This document shows, piece by piece, positions 35,996 to 45,304 of a DNA stretch of 64,000 nucleotides. The DNA is from a bacterium. GTDB taxonomy: Bacteria; UBP15; UBA6099. The notes beneath the pieces were generated by a model, which ran no database searches, was not told where the DNA came from, and saw only the letters and a list, made by a program, of their open reading frames with translations. The translations under genes and the position numbers were made by a program. The stretch's first letter is position 1. Each line of letters opens with the position of its first letter. The stretch spans positions 112,558 through 176,557 of the forward strand of contig JAKQPS010000082.1 in assembly GCA_029564595.1 (NCBI GenBank), given 5' to 3'.

Positions 35996-36898
35996 TTACC
36001 ATTTGTTATCATTATAGTCATATTTCCCTATTCCATCGATGGGAATGCGCGCGCCATCTATATTGACGGAGCCTTGCGCCTTAACCAGCAGTTCATGGTA
36101 ATCGATGTCAATGTAAGGCAATACGAAAGGGATTCTTTTAATTGTTCTGTGCGCGAGTATCGGCGACACATCTAGTTCGAGATCCGGCGACGTGATTTTC
36201 CAAGTGGCGAGAGGCGAGGCGGCATTGAACGAGAATTGAGCTGGCGAGTGAATATTTCTGTTCTCCGATCCTAGCCACACATAAGAATAGTTATGTGGCA
36301 CGGCGACGTCGTACAGGCAGTCCATCACGACTCCCGATGCGGCGGGAGACCAGAAATGCAGCCAATTCGCCTGCGAGCGGCGCGGCTGCACGCCCCACGC
36401 GTGTTCGCAGTATCCGTAGCCGCTCAGATCGCAGTCCCGCCCGCCGAACGACACTCTGCCCTCCATTCGATTGAGCGCCGATTGCAATATCGAGTAGTCT
36501 ATCTTTTTCGTCAGAAGCCTGTCGCGGCGCATGGCAGACACTTGGCGATGCTCAACTTTCGCGCGTATCGCGTCGGACTCGATTTCGATTACCCATTTAT
36601 CTTCAGCGCAACCGGAAAAACGAAGGCTGCCCCATTTGCCTTGCGCGGACACATCTACAGAGTCGCCGGGTCGCGCTTCCACCCCGGTCAGTCGTTCTAA
36701 TACAAACCGCCGCCCGTTTTTCAGATTTATCACAGTCAGCGAAACGTATCCCGATGGAAAACTTTGCATGGCCAGAAATACGAAATAGACGCCACGATCT
36801 TCGTCCATACCCTCGAACGACCACCATTGTTTCCTGCGGAGTAACGCTGCCGACCCTCGACCGCGCCATTTTATCGGTATAAAACCTTCGTCTATCAT
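35996..36898 (-). CDS. AttH/CrtC-like lipocalin-fold protein, unknown role
   Basis: 300 residues, no signal peptide or membrane helix. A beta-rich chain with GYGYCEHAWGVQ resembles the Y-x-E-H-x-W-G region of AttH/hydroxyneurosporene-hydratase-like lipocalin proteins. Family members include carotenoid 1,2-hydratases, but no carotenoid genes are nearby, so that activity is not implied. AGGAAACTGCGA precedes the ATG. It lies downstream of the amidohydrolase on the same strand with a gap of about 115 bases. Confidence 0.5.
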   Translation of the reverse strand: MIDEGFIPIKWRGRGSAALLRRKQWWSFEGMDEDRGVYFVFLAMQSFPSGYVSLTVINLKNGRRFVLERLTGVEARPGDSVDVSAQGKWGSLRFSGCAEDKWVIEIESDAIRAKVEHRQVSAMRRDRLLTKKIDYSILQSALNRMEGRVSFGGRDCDLSGYGYCEHAWGVQPRRSQANWLHFWSPAASGVVMDCLYDVAVPHNYSYVWLGSENRNIHSPAQFSFNAASPLATWKITSPDLELDVSPILAHRTIKRIPFVLPYIDIDYHELLVKAQGSVNIDGARIPIDGIGKYDYNDNKW

Positions 36899-37013
36899 TC
36901 GCAGTTTCCTGTTTTCGGCGATAACACAGCCCCGGTTTCAAATCCTTGTCTCAAAAAACGAAATTAACGCGCGCCATACGACATCAGCGACATCTGACAT
37001 ATCCTCAATGGTC

Positions 37014-38453
37014 TCAAATGTTCGACCGATAAAGACATCGGTCTTCGGGTTTCGGATCGAAAAACATATCGTTGTCCGGCCAGAATTCCGGCAGTTCCGG
37101 GTGTCTCGCGCGAAACCATCTACCGCCCTTTCCAATAATTCGCACTCGCCGCACGGCATCAATATCTTCGAGCGGGTTGCCTTCGAGCAGAACCACGTCC
37201 GATTCCATTCCGGGCTCAACAGAGCCTATCCTGTCGTCGATGCCCAGAAGTCGCGCCGCGTCTATCGTGGCCGCCTTAATCGCTCCGAGCTTCGACATTC
37301 CTATGTAATGCAGACGTCTGATTTCATCCACGGTTTCACCGGGAAATGATGTCACCGCGCCCATGTCCGTTCCCGCGCAAAACGGAACGCCAGCTTTGTT
37401 CAACAGTTCGGCGTTCCGAAGAATATATTTCAAATTTCCTTTCAGGCCGCGCGATGCTCCGAAACTTTTCAGGTAGCCTGGATCGGAGAAATCCATCCAT
37501 GTATCCGCAAGGGTTTTCAGAAACCCTAAAGCCTGCGGCTCAAACATATCCACAGCCCGCGCGCTCGATAGAAATTCCGACTTATCTTCAAACCGAAGCA
37601 CGCTGTCCGTCATTGTCAAAGTGGGAACAACTGTGGCTCCGCTCTGCCTTACATGCTCGATTTCCTCAGCGCTCATTTCTCTGTCGATTGGAAGATGTTC
37701 GATTGAATCCACATCGTGCCGCAGGATGCCCTGAAGGTCGTCCGCGCAGAAATGATGCACTGCTACTTTGAGGCCGAGCGAGCGCGCCGCGATGCAAATC
37801 GCTTCGAACACGTCTTCCGATATAGTCGGCAGAGGTCTATTCGCGCTCATTTCCGCATTGACTGAGGTATATCCAACTTTTATGACATCTATTCCCTGTC
37901 CGCTCAGGTGTTTTACGGCTGCCTCCGCCTCCGAGGGCGCTTGAAGATTTATCTTGGGCTGGCCTATGAATGCCGCGACCACTGACGATAGTGGTTCGAT
38001 GTAATCGGGATATCCGCCACGGCAACTGAGTATTGCGCCGGATGCGAGTATGCGCGGACCGATTATCTTTCCCGACGCGATGCCCTGCCTGTACCGGTTC
38101 ATGAGTTTTATGGGCGACAACATATCCCTGACGCAGACAACTCCGCACTCCAGAGTTGCCGCGAGGTTCCGGCGAATCTGACGCAGCGTCCATGCTCCGG
38201 GGACTCCTTTTTGTTCCGCGATGAACGGGCTGAGAATATGACAGTGGCAATCAATGAATCCGGGCGAAAGAGTAAGCCCGTTGCAATCTATCACATCGCA
38301 GTCGGCCGCGTTGTCCGGCGCGTCGATATTTTCAATTACGCCTTTTGAGACAAGCGCGCACGTTGGGGATGACAGATTTCCCATCTTCACATCCAACACG
38401 CGCACATTGCGCAGAAGCATTCTTATTCTTTTGGCTTCGATTCGATCCAGCAT
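37014..38453 (-). CDS. metal-dependent amidohydrolase (imidazolonepropionase-like)
   Basis: 479 residues. GFIDCHCHI is the first metal motif (H-x-H), IKVGYTS contains a possible carbamylated Lys, then VAVHHF, SIEHLPID and CAGTDMG supply the remaining His and the catalytic Asp. The VEPGMESDVVLLEGNPLEDI ending is typical of the amidohydrolase superfamily that includes imidazolonepropionase and prolidase-like enzymes. It would hydrolyse an amide or lactam bond in the cytoplasm, perhaps of a cyclic dipeptide or an amino-acid derivative. Substrate is unknown. Confidence 0.85.
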   Translation of the reverse strand: MLDRIEAKRIRMLLRNVRVLDVKMGNLSSPTCALVSKGVIENIDAPDNAADCDVIDCNGLTLSPGFIDCHCHILSPFIAEQKGVPGAWTLRQIRRNLAATLECGVVCVRDMLSPIKLMNRYRQGIASGKIIGPRILASGAILSCRGGYPDYIEPLSSVVAAFIGQPKINLQAPSEAEAAVKHLSGQGIDVIKVGYTSVNAEMSANRPLPTISEDVFEAICIAARSLGLKVAVHHFCADDLQGILRHDVDSIEHLPIDREMSAEEIEHVRQSGATVVPTLTMTDSVLRFEDKSEFLSSARAVDMFEPQALGFLKTLADTWMDFSDPGYLKSFGASRGLKGNLKYILRNAELLNKAGVPFCAGTDMGAVTSFPGETVDEIRRLHYIGMSKLGAIKAATIDAARLLGIDDRIGSVEPGMESDVVLLEGNPLEDIDAVRRVRIIGKGGRWFRARHPELPEFWPDNDMFFDPKPEDRCLYRSNI

Positions 38454-38554
38454 AAATGATGAGCCTCAAACGCAATTATATAATCAGTTAGCTTCATATG
38501 TTAAATCATTTATTATGCAATGCTTTTTAGTCTGAATGAAGCGCGCACAATGAT

Positions 38555-38583
38555 TTGACATCCTCAAAAAAGCGATTTATTAT
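38555..38583 (+). promoter_or_regulatory. strong sigma-70-like promoter
   Basis: A perfect TTGACA (38555-38560) is followed after exactly 17 bases by TATTAT (38578-38583). Transcription would begin near 38590, giving about 50 bases of leader before the gene at 38639. It is one of the two closest matches to the consensus that I found in the window. Confidence 0.65.
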
Positions 38584-38638
38584 AGAAGCAGGCATATTTG
38601 TGAAAAAAATAACTTGAAGGCGAGAAGGAGGGAATGAA

Positions 38639-39352
38639 ATGGCTTTGACAGCGGAAGAAAGAGAAATGAAGGCATGGGGAGCGGAGTCTTTCAAAGGGCC
38701 GTGGCTTGACCTTTGCGAAGTGTTTTCGAGACTGCACAACGGAGAAGAGCTTACAAAAGAAGAAGTGAAAATCGATCCGTATTTTTTGCCTTTTGACATC
38801 GACGCGCGGGTTCTTTTCAAAATCATGAAGGCGGGCGGAAAAAAGGCTATCCTCGGCGACAACGGAAGCATGCTCACAATAATCACCAACACGGTGGGAG
38901 ACGAAATCATCTGGGCCGCCATAGAGTTGGAAGAGGACGGCGCATACACGGAATTTCATCCGCTGGCCGACAAGCTCGGACAGGATTGGGATAAAAAAGG
39001 CGCTGAAATGATTTACAATGGCGACATGGAAGGCGCTTTCGACCATTTCAGTTCTTGGGTTAAAGAACAGAGCGGCATGTCTCACATAGAGCTTGGGATT
39101 TTGAAGGTCGCCAACATACAGTTCTTCGGCGCTTTCAAAAGAGCTTATGAGGAATCGGACAACGGCGCGAAAATCCTTCTAATGGGCATAAAGATGGTTG
39201 AGGCCGTAAGTGAGATTATGGAAGAGGGATGGGTGAAATTTTATCCTGATATCAATCTCAAGAAACTGCTCGAGACCATCGCTCCCGCTTTGAACATACT
39301 CAGCCCGGTTAACACCGCTCTTCAGGGCGCGTTGTCCAAGCTGCCGTTCTGA
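38639..39352 (+). CDS. orphan protein of unknown family, probably highly expressed
   Basis: 237 residues. AAGGAGGG six to seven bases before the ATG, the strong promoter at 38555 and a clean terminator just after the stop make this a single-gene transcript likely to be abundant. The protein is soluble-looking with no signal: alternating helices, an ILGDNGSMLTIITNT beta strand pair, an acidic middle and an amphipathic C-terminus with LNILSPVNTALQGALSKL. It has one Cys and no motif I recognise. I do not assign a function. Confidence 0.7.
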   Translation: MALTAEEREMKAWGAESFKGPWLDLCEVFSRLHNGEELTKEEVKIDPYFLPFDIDARVLFKIMKAGGKKAILGDNGSMLTIITNTVGDEIIWAAIELEEDGAYTEFHPLADKLGQDWDKKGAEMIYNGDMEGAFDHFSSWVKEQSGMSHIELGILKVANIQFFGAFKRAYEESDNGAKILLMGIKMVEAVSEIMEEGWVKFYPDINLKKLLETIAPALNILSPVNTALQGALSKLPF

Positions 39353-39378
39353 TTTAGTTATTGATGAATAAAGAAAAG

Positions 39379-39402
39379 AAAAAGGCTCGGAAGAGCCTTT
39401 TT
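39379..39402 (+). terminator. rho-independent terminator after the orphan gene
   Basis: GGCTC-ggaa-GAGCC flanked by A and T runs (AAAAAGGCTC / GAGCCTTTTT), 26 bases after the stop. The A-tract on the left means it could also work on the other strand. Confidence 0.8.
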
Positions 39403-39599
39403 CTGTTTTTAGAGCGTTTTCAAAGCGGTGAAACTGAAAGTATTAAGATTAACCGATATGAAAGCGAAGCGGATAAATATACAATCGAAGGGTTGCTTAA
39501 TCTCGGAAAAGCAGGTTTATGAGCGCCCTTTATGTTTTTTGTTCTCTATTAAAGCCTTTCGTCACTGAAAATGAAGAATCAGACATGCGTCGGATTCGC
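39403..39599. other. gene-free spacer between orphan gene and ior operon
   Basis: No coding frame, repeat or RNA gene is apparent in this stretch. It is moderately AT-rich and ends at the candidate promoter of the ior operon. Confidence 0.5.
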
Positions 39600-39628
39600 T
39601 TGACTTTGCTCATATATATTGATAGAAC
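39600..39628 (+). promoter_or_regulatory. candidate promoter of the ior-paaK block
   Basis: TTGACT (39600-39605) and TAGAAC (39623-39628) with a 17-base spacer that includes CATATATATT. It would give a leader of roughly 95 bases before iorA. The -10 box is a weak match. Confidence 0.4.
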
Positions 39629-39728
39629 TTTATGGTTTTAAGGAATCGAAATGGAAACGCGCGCGGGGGTTGAGCGCGAGCGAAAATCTGCGGCTGAACA
39701 ACATCTATAGCGGAAAGGCAGAACCGAT

Positions 39729-41462
39729 ATGAAACAACTGCTGACGGGCAACGAGGCGATAGCGCGCGGAGCGTGGGAGGCAGGCGTGTGTTTTGCGTCC
39801 GCGTATCCCGGCACTCCGAGCACGGAAATCACGGAAGCAATAGCCGGATACGGGGAAGTGAACGCTGAATGGGCTCCCAATGAGAAAGTGGCGCTTGAGG
39901 TCGGAATAGGAGCGGCGCTGGGCGGCGTCAGGACTCTGGTATGCATGAAGCATGTCGGCCTCAATGTCGCCGCAGACCCGTTCTGCACATTGAGCTACAC
40001 GGGGATTTCCGCCGGGCTGGTTCTTATCTGCGCTGACGACCCGGCCATGCACAGCTCTCAGAACGAGCAGGACAACCGCTACTACGCGCGTCTGGCTAAA
40101 GTTCCTATGCTTGAGCCTTCAACGAGCCAAGAGGCGAAGGACTTCGTCAAGCTGGCGTTTGAAATGAGCGAAAAATTCGACACGCCCGTCATGGTAAGGG
40201 TAACAACGAGAATCAGCCATTCGCGCGGAATAGTCGAGCTGAAGCCGCGAAAAAGCCTCGCGCGAAAAGTATTCAAACCCGACCCCAAGAAATACGTGAT
40301 GGTTCCTTCAAATGCCCGAATGAGACACAGGGTGGTTGTGGAGCGGCAGAAGAACATCGCGGAATACGGCGAAAAATCTCCTATCAACGCGATAGAGCCG
40401 GGAAAAGGGGATATCGGAGTGGTGTCTGCGGGAGTGGCCTATCAGTATGCGAGAGAGGTTTTTCCGCAAGCGCATTTTTTGAAGATTGGGCTTTCAAATC
40501 CATTGCCTAAGGAAATGGTTAGGAAATTCGCCAAAGGCAAAAAAAAGATATATGTCGTCGAAGAACTTGAACCGTTCATGGAAGAACAAATTGCGGCGAT
40601 GGGAATAGCGGTAGAGGGCAAATCGCGGCTGCCTGAGATAGACGAATTGAACCCGGATGTCGTTCGAGACGGTTTCGTGAAGAAAAGAAAGCCGCACAAG
40701 GCCGATGTCGTGGAAGGGCTGCCCAACCGCCCGCCCAACTTGTGTCCGGGATGCCCGCACAGAGGGTTGTTCTCAGCGATAAAGCCGTTGAAGCTTGTCA
40801 TATTCGGAGACATAGGTTGTTACACGCTTAGCGTGCTTCCTCCGCTCAGTACCCATGACAGTTGTGTGTGTATGGGAGCCAGCATAGGGATGTCTCACGG
40901 GTACAGCAAGGTGGGCGGAAATACTACTCAGAAGAGCGTGGGCGTGCTGGGCGACTCGACATTCATGCACAGCGGCCTGACAGGCGTCATGGAAATGGCG
41001 TACAACAAAGGCTCCAACACGGTCATAATACTCGACAACCGAACGACGGCAATGACGGGCGGCCAGAATCATCCGGGAACGGCCCGAACTCTCAAGGGCG
41101 AAGATACGGTGTCTTTGAATCTGGAGGAAGTCTGTCGCGCTCTCGGAGTGAAGCGCGTTTTTAGAGTTAACCCGTTCGAAGTGAAGGCAACCAGAGAGGT
41201 CGTGAAGAGAGAGGTTTCGATAGAGGAACCTTCGGTGGTCATCTCGACGGCTCCATGTCCGCTGATATTCAAAGTGAAAAGCGCGCCTCTGGCGGTGGAT
41301 GCGGATAAATGCAAAGAGTGCGGAGCCTGCCTGAAGATTAACTGCCCCGCTTTAACCAAGAGAGGCGAGAAGGCGTTCATTGTGGATTATCTATGCAATG
41401 GTTGCGGAGTGTGCGGACAGATTTGTCCGTTCGACGCGATTGGAGTTCCGGCATCGAAATAA
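39729..41462 (+). CDS. iorA: indolepyruvate ferredoxin oxidoreductase alpha subunit
   Basis: 577 residues. LLTGNEAIARGAWEAGV and SAYPGTPSTEITEAI are the pyrimidine-domain start; FGDIGCYTLSVLPP and LGDSTFMHSGLTGVMEMAYN form the ThDP site; CKECGACLKINCP and CNGCGVCGQICPFDAIG at the C-terminus bind two [4Fe-4S] clusters. IorA with IorB oxidises aryl pyruvates from Trp, Tyr and Phe to arylacetyl-CoA and reduces ferredoxin. The two downstream phenylacetate-CoA ligases fit that substrate class. GGAAAGG precedes the ATG. Confidence 0.95.
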   Translation: MKQLLTGNEAIARGAWEAGVCFASAYPGTPSTEITEAIAGYGEVNAEWAPNEKVALEVGIGAALGGVRTLVCMKHVGLNVAADPFCTLSYTGISAGLVLICADDPAMHSSQNEQDNRYYARLAKVPMLEPSTSQEAKDFVKLAFEMSEKFDTPVMVRVTTRISHSRGIVELKPRKSLARKVFKPDPKKYVMVPSNARMRHRVVVERQKNIAEYGEKSPINAIEPGKGDIGVVSAGVAYQYAREVFPQAHFLKIGLSNPLPKEMVRKFAKGKKKIYVVEELEPFMEEQIAAMGIAVEGKSRLPEIDELNPDVVRDGFVKKRKPHKADVVEGLPNRPPNLCPGCPHRGLFSAIKPLKLVIFGDIGCYTLSVLPPLSTHDSCVCMGASIGMSHGYSKVGGNTTQKSVGVLGDSTFMHSGLTGVMEMAYNKGSNTVIILDNRTTAMTGGQNHPGTARTLKGEDTVSLNLEEVCRALGVKRVFRVNPFEVKATREVVKREVSIEEPSVVISTAPCPLIFKVKSAPLAVDADKCKECGACLKINCPALTKRGEKAFIVDYLCNGCGVCGQICPFDAIGVPASK

Positions 41463-41489
41463 AAAATTCGTCACTTCGGAGACACTGAT

Positions 41490-42119
41490 ATGAAAACGGC
41501 ATCGACAGAGAAAAAAGCAGCCGGCAAGGCGACATCGAAAGAGCCGATCGACATTCTGATTGTGGGAGTCGGCGGACAGGGCATAATACTCGCGAGCAGA
41601 ATAATCTCTCAGGCGCTGGTGTACGCCGGATACGACGTGAAACAGTCGGAAGTCCACGGAATGGCGCAGAGAGGCGGAGCTGTTTCCAGTCATATCCGCG
41701 CAGGCGAGAAGGTTTATTCTCCGCTCATTCCTTATGATTCGGCCCGTTATATGCTGTCTTTCGAATCTCTCGAAGCTCTAAGGTACATGAGCTATATCTA
41801 CGCGGGTTCCACAGTGTTGTTGAACGACCAGAAGATAGACCCTCCCTCGGTCGCGTCAGGGCAGCAGCAGTATCCGCCCGACGTGATTGAGAGGATAAAG
41901 AAGAAGGCCAAAGACGTGAGAGTGATTCCGGCCGCGGATGTGGCTTTCGAACTGGGGAACGAAAGGGTCGTGAATGTGATTCTTACCGGGGCGTTGGCCG
42001 GCAATCTTCCTGTTAGCAGAAAAATATGGATGAAAACATTATCCGAACTTGTGCCTGCGAAACTCATGGAGATAAACACGAAAGCTTTTGAGCGAGGAAT
42101 GCAGTTCAGCAATAGATAA
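41490..42119 (+). CDS. iorB: indolepyruvate ferredoxin oxidoreductase beta subunit
   Basis: 209 residues. ILIVGVGGQGIILASRIIS is the gamma-like glycine motif, and SEVHGMAQRGGAVSSHIR is characteristic of IorB. It completes the two-subunit enzyme with iorA, 27 bases upstream. An N-terminal Lys/Ala-rich extension of about 20 residues is present. The paaK gene follows within about 55 bases. Confidence 0.93.
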   Translation: MKTASTEKKAAGKATSKEPIDILIVGVGGQGIILASRIISQALVYAGYDVKQSEVHGMAQRGGAVSSHIRAGEKVYSPLIPYDSARYMLSFESLEALRYMSYIYAGSTVLLNDQKIDPPSVASGQQQYPPDVIERIKKKAKDVRVIPAADVAFELGNERVVNVILTGALAGNLPVSRKIWMKTLSELVPAKLMEINTKAFERGMQFSNR

Positions 42120-42173
42120 AGCGGCGGATTGGCGGAGAGCGCCGCAAAAGACCCGATGAAAGAAGGATTGAGA

Positions 42174-43499
42174 ATGGCGAAAAAACATCTTATCTGGAAC
42201 GAGCGTTACGAATGCATGCCCGATTCGAAAAAGAAGGAATTGCAGCTTGAGAGGCTGAAGCTGCTTGTGAGCCGCGTGTACGACAAAGTCGCGCCGTACA
42301 AAGCAAAGATGGACGCCGCGGGCATTGCGCCGAAGGATATTAAGAAGCTCGAAGACATCGCAAAGCTGCCTTTCACCACGAAAGAGGATTTGGCGGCCAA
42401 CTATCCGTTCGGCATGTTCGCCGTGCCGATGAAGAAAATCATAAGGATACATTCATCTTCAGGGACGACGGGAAAGCCCAAGGTGGCCGGATACACGAAG
42501 AACGACATCAAGATGTGGGCTGACGTGATGGCGAGAACGCTCACATGCGGCAACACGACGAAGAACGACGTTGTGCAGAATGCTTACGGATACGGTTTGT
42601 TTACAGGCGGACTGGGCGCGCATTACGGCGTGGAAAAAATCGGGGCCACGGTTGTGCCGATATCGGGCGGCAACACGAAACGGCAGATTCTCGTTATGAA
42701 GGATTTCGGAGTCACCAAGATGTGTTGCACGCCGTCTTACTGCCTGTTTTTGTCGGAAGCTCTGCGAGAAGCCGGGCTGGAGCCGGGCAGGGACATCAAG
42801 CTGAACACGGCTTTTCTCGGCGCGGAACCGTGGACGCGGGAACTAAGGGAACAGGTGGAGAAAAATATCAGCATCGACGCAATAGACATCTACGGACTGA
42901 CTGAAGTGATCGGCCCCGGCGTTTCCAGCGAGTGCATGGAAAAAGTCGGATTGCATATATTCGATGACAACTTCTATCCAGAGGTTGTCGATCCAGATAC
43001 CCAACAGCCTCTGCCATTGGGGGAAAAGGGCGAGCTGGTTTTCACTACTCTTACCAAGGAAGCTTTCCCGGTCGTAAGGTACAGGACAAGGGACATAACA
43101 AGGTTGATCCCCGAGAAGTGCGCGTGCGGTCGAACGCACATCAGGATGGAAAGGCTTACCGGACGAACTGACGATATGCTGATAATCCGAGGGGTAAACG
43201 TTTACCCCAGCCAGATAGAGAGCGTGATAGTTCAGATTCCCGGCTTGGAGCCTCACTACCAGATACTTGTGGACAGGCAGGGCGCGATGGACATGCTGGA
43301 AGTCTGGATCGAGGTCTCTCCCGGAATTTTTACGGACAATATCAAAGGACTTGAAAAACTGGAGAAGAGGATCAGGGGAGAGATGGAGAGCGTGCTGGGG
43401 ATTGGAGTGAAGTTGAAACTGGTCGAGCCGAAGGCTATTCAGAGGTCCGAAGGAAAGGCGCAGAGGATAATCGACAGGCGGACTGTTTACGACAAATAG
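42174..43499 (+). CDS. paaK: phenylacetate-CoA ligase, copy 1
   Basis: About 441 residues from ATG 42174, which has GAAGGA six bases upstream; TTG 42129 is a less likely start. IHSSSGTTGKPKVAGYT is the AMP-binding P-loop, YGLTEVIGPG the adenylation motif and VRYRTRDITRL the hinge region. The enzyme activates phenylacetate or related aryl acetates with ATP and CoA; run towards ATP it could also use the arylacetyl-CoA made by Ior, but that is speculative. A second paralogue lies at 50138. Confidence 0.92.
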   Translation: MAKKHLIWNERYECMPDSKKKELQLERLKLLVSRVYDKVAPYKAKMDAAGIAPKDIKKLEDIAKLPFTTKEDLAANYPFGMFAVPMKKIIRIHSSSGTTGKPKVAGYTKNDIKMWADVMARTLTCGNTTKNDVVQNAYGYGLFTGGLGAHYGVEKIGATVVPISGGNTKRQILVMKDFGVTKMCCTPSYCLFLSEALREAGLEPGRDIKLNTAFLGAEPWTRELREQVEKNISIDAIDIYGLTEVIGPGVSSECMEKVGLHIFDDNFYPEVVDPDTQQPLPLGEKGELVFTTLTKEAFPVVRYRTRDITRLIPEKCACGRTHIRMERLTGRTDDMLIIRGVNVYPSQIESVIVQIPGLEPHYQILVDRQGAMDMLEVWIEVSPGIFTDNIKGLEKLEKRIRGEMESVLGIGVKLKLVEPKAIQRSEGKAQRIIDRRTVYDK

Positions 43500-43538
43500 G
43501 ATTTTGTTATAAAATATATAGCTTAAGCAATAGCCACA

Positions 43539-43558
43539 GAAGGAATGTAAATTCCTTC
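43539..43558 (+). promoter_or_regulatory. hairpin in the leader of the ACT-domain gene
   Basis: GAAGGAAT-gtaa-ATTCCTTC is a perfect 8-base-pair stem with a 4-base loop, 31 bases before the ACT start. A TATAAAAT stretch lies just before it (43510-43517). There is no following T run, so it is not a terminator; an RNA regulatory hairpin or operator is possible. Confidence 0.4.
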
Positions 43559-43588
43559 GGGGCGCGAGTCGAAAGGAGATTCCGGCGC

Positions 43589-44017
43589 ATGGTCAAACAG
43601 ATATCGGTGTTTTTGGAAAACAAGTATGGAAGAATGGCTGAAGCCACAGAGGCAATCGGAGAGGCGGGAGTCAACATACGCGCGTTGTCGGTGGCGGACA
43701 CATCCGATTTCGGAATATTGCGCTGTATAGTAAACGACACGGAGAAAGCGCTGAAAGTGTTGAGGGAAAAAGGATTCACTGCGAGCGCCACCCCGGTCGT
43801 AGCCGCTGAAGCTCCCGACGAGCCGGGAGGGTTGGCAAGACTTCTGAAAATCCCGCGCGACAACAACGTGAACGTGGAATATCTTTACGCGTTTGTGACA
43901 AAGTCGCGAGACAACGCCGTTGTGATACTGCGCGTGGATGAATATGAAAAACTGATATCGCTGCTGGAGAAGGGGGGGGTGAAAGTACTGACAGAGCAGG
44001 AAGCAGTTTCGCTTTGA
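43589..44017 (+). CDS. tandem ACT-domain protein, copy 1
   Basis: 142 residues made of two ACT domains: QISVFLENKYGRMAEAT with GVNIRALSVADT, then a second with LKIPRDNNVNVEYLYAF. Such stand-alone double-ACT proteins often sit next to ior and paaK in anaerobes and are thought to sense amino acids. A paralogue at 55172 accompanies the vor operon. AAAGGAG ten bases upstream is a good ribosome-binding site. Confidence 0.88.
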   Translation: MVKQISVFLENKYGRMAEATEAIGEAGVNIRALSVADTSDFGILRCIVNDTEKALKVLREKGFTASATPVVAAEAPDEPGGLARLLKIPRDNNVNVEYLYAFVTKSRDNAVVILRVDEYEKLISLLEKGGVKVLTEQEAVSL

Positions 44018-44099
44018 AGAAGGGCCGGTTGGAAGGCGGAATGCTCCGCCGAAATAAGCGCCGCACCCGCATGGCGCGAAAAAAAAAGAGGAGTTGACA

Positions 44100-45287
44100 A
44101 TGAAGAGTAGATTGAGGATGTTGTGTTCCCTCGCGATAATCACTGGGTTGGCAATGGCCGCCGGGCTGCTCGCAGGTTGCAGCCAAGCCAAGAAAGAAAA
44201 AGTTGAAGAAGTGAAAGAGCCGTACAAAATCGGAGCGATATTCGCTGTCACAGGGCGCGCCGCGCCCCTCGGCGAACCCGAAAAAGAAACCGCAGAAATG
44301 CTCGTCGCTCAGATCAATGAAGCCGGCGGGATTAACGGTCACAAACTCGAACTCATCGTCGAAGACGACGAGGGCGACGAAACAAAGTCCCTGATGGCCG
44401 CAAAAAAACTTATCGAAAAAGACCAAGTTCTTGCTGTTGTGGGCACCACGACCAGCGGAACCACCCTCGCCATCATGAAGACGTTTGAAGAAGCGCAGAC
44501 CCCGCTGGTTTCCTGCGCGGCAAGCGTGAAGATCGTCGAGCCGGTGAATCCTTGGGTGTTCAAGACCCCGCAGAGCGACAGAGACGCCGTTCTGAAAATC
44601 CTTGAATACCTCGAAGCGCAGGGCATCAACAAAATCGCTTTCATCAATGATTCCAACGCTTACGGCGTGAGCGGAAAGATTGAGATTGAAGCTCTCGCCC
44701 CGCAACGCGGCGTAGAAATAGTCGCGAAAGAGACTTTCGGCGGCGAAGACACTGACATGACGCCGCAGTTGACGAGGATTAAAGGAACGAAAGCCCAAGC
44801 CGTGATATGCTGGGGAACGAATCCCGGCCCGGCGATTGTCGCCCGCAACATGAAACAGCTTAAAATGTCCATCCCGCTCATTCAGAGCCATGGAGTGGCC
44901 AACGCTAAATTCGTCGAATTGGCAGGCGACGCTGCGGAAGGCGTGTTGTTGCCTTCAGGCCGCTTGATAGTGGCAGAGCAGCTTCCGGACGGTCATCCGC
45001 AGAAACAAATGCTTATCGACTATAAGACCGCTTACACGGGCAAGTACAACAAGCCTGTCAGCACCTTCGGCGGCCATGCGTATGACGCGATAAAGATTCT
45101 TGCCGGCGCTCTTGAAAGAGGGGGCGCGGACAAGGCGAAAATCCGCGACGAAATTGAAAACACCAAAAATTTCGTCGGAACCGCAGGCGTTTTTAATTAC
45201 TCGCCGGAAGACCATTACGGACTCGACGTGTCCGCGTTCTCCATGGTGGAGATTAAAGGCGGACAGTGGCAGCTAGTGTCTGAATGA
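44100..45287 (+). CDS. livK: branched-chain/aromatic amino-acid ABC transporter substrate-binding lipoprotein, copy 1
   Basis: About 395 residues. A lipobox LLAGC places the lipid-modified Cys at residue 27, so the protein is anchored in the membrane and works in the periplasm. EPYKIGAIFAVTGRAAPLGE and the ELIVEDDEGDETKS segment are typical of periplasmic-binding family 6 (LivJ/LivK). ATG 44100 follows GAGGAG; the frame also has TTG 44094. It is a close paralogue of the second gene at 48141. Confidence 0.92.
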   Translation: MKSRLRMLCSLAIITGLAMAAGLLAGCSQAKKEKVEEVKEPYKIGAIFAVTGRAAPLGEPEKETAEMLVAQINEAGGINGHKLELIVEDDEGDETKSLMAAKKLIEKDQVLAVVGTTTSGTTLAIMKTFEEAQTPLVSCAASVKIVEPVNPWVFKTPQSDRDAVLKILEYLEAQGINKIAFINDSNAYGVSGKIEIEALAPQRGVEIVAKETFGGEDTDMTPQLTRIKGTKAQAVICWGTNPGPAIVARNMKQLKMSIPLIQSHGVANAKFVELAGDAAEGVLLPSGRLIVAEQLPDGHPQKQMLIDYKTAYTGKYNKPVSTFGGHAYDAIKILAGALERGGADKAKIRDEIENTKNFVGTAGVFNYSPEDHYGLDVSAFSMVEIKGGQWQLVSE

Positions 45288-45304
45288 ACAAGCAACTATG
45301 ATAC

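Noticed and set aside
43776-44891. Long minus-strand frame under the ACT gene and livK copy 1
   Set aside because: Antisense of livK; a similar shadow appears opposite livK copy 2 (47988-48929), as expected from their similarity.
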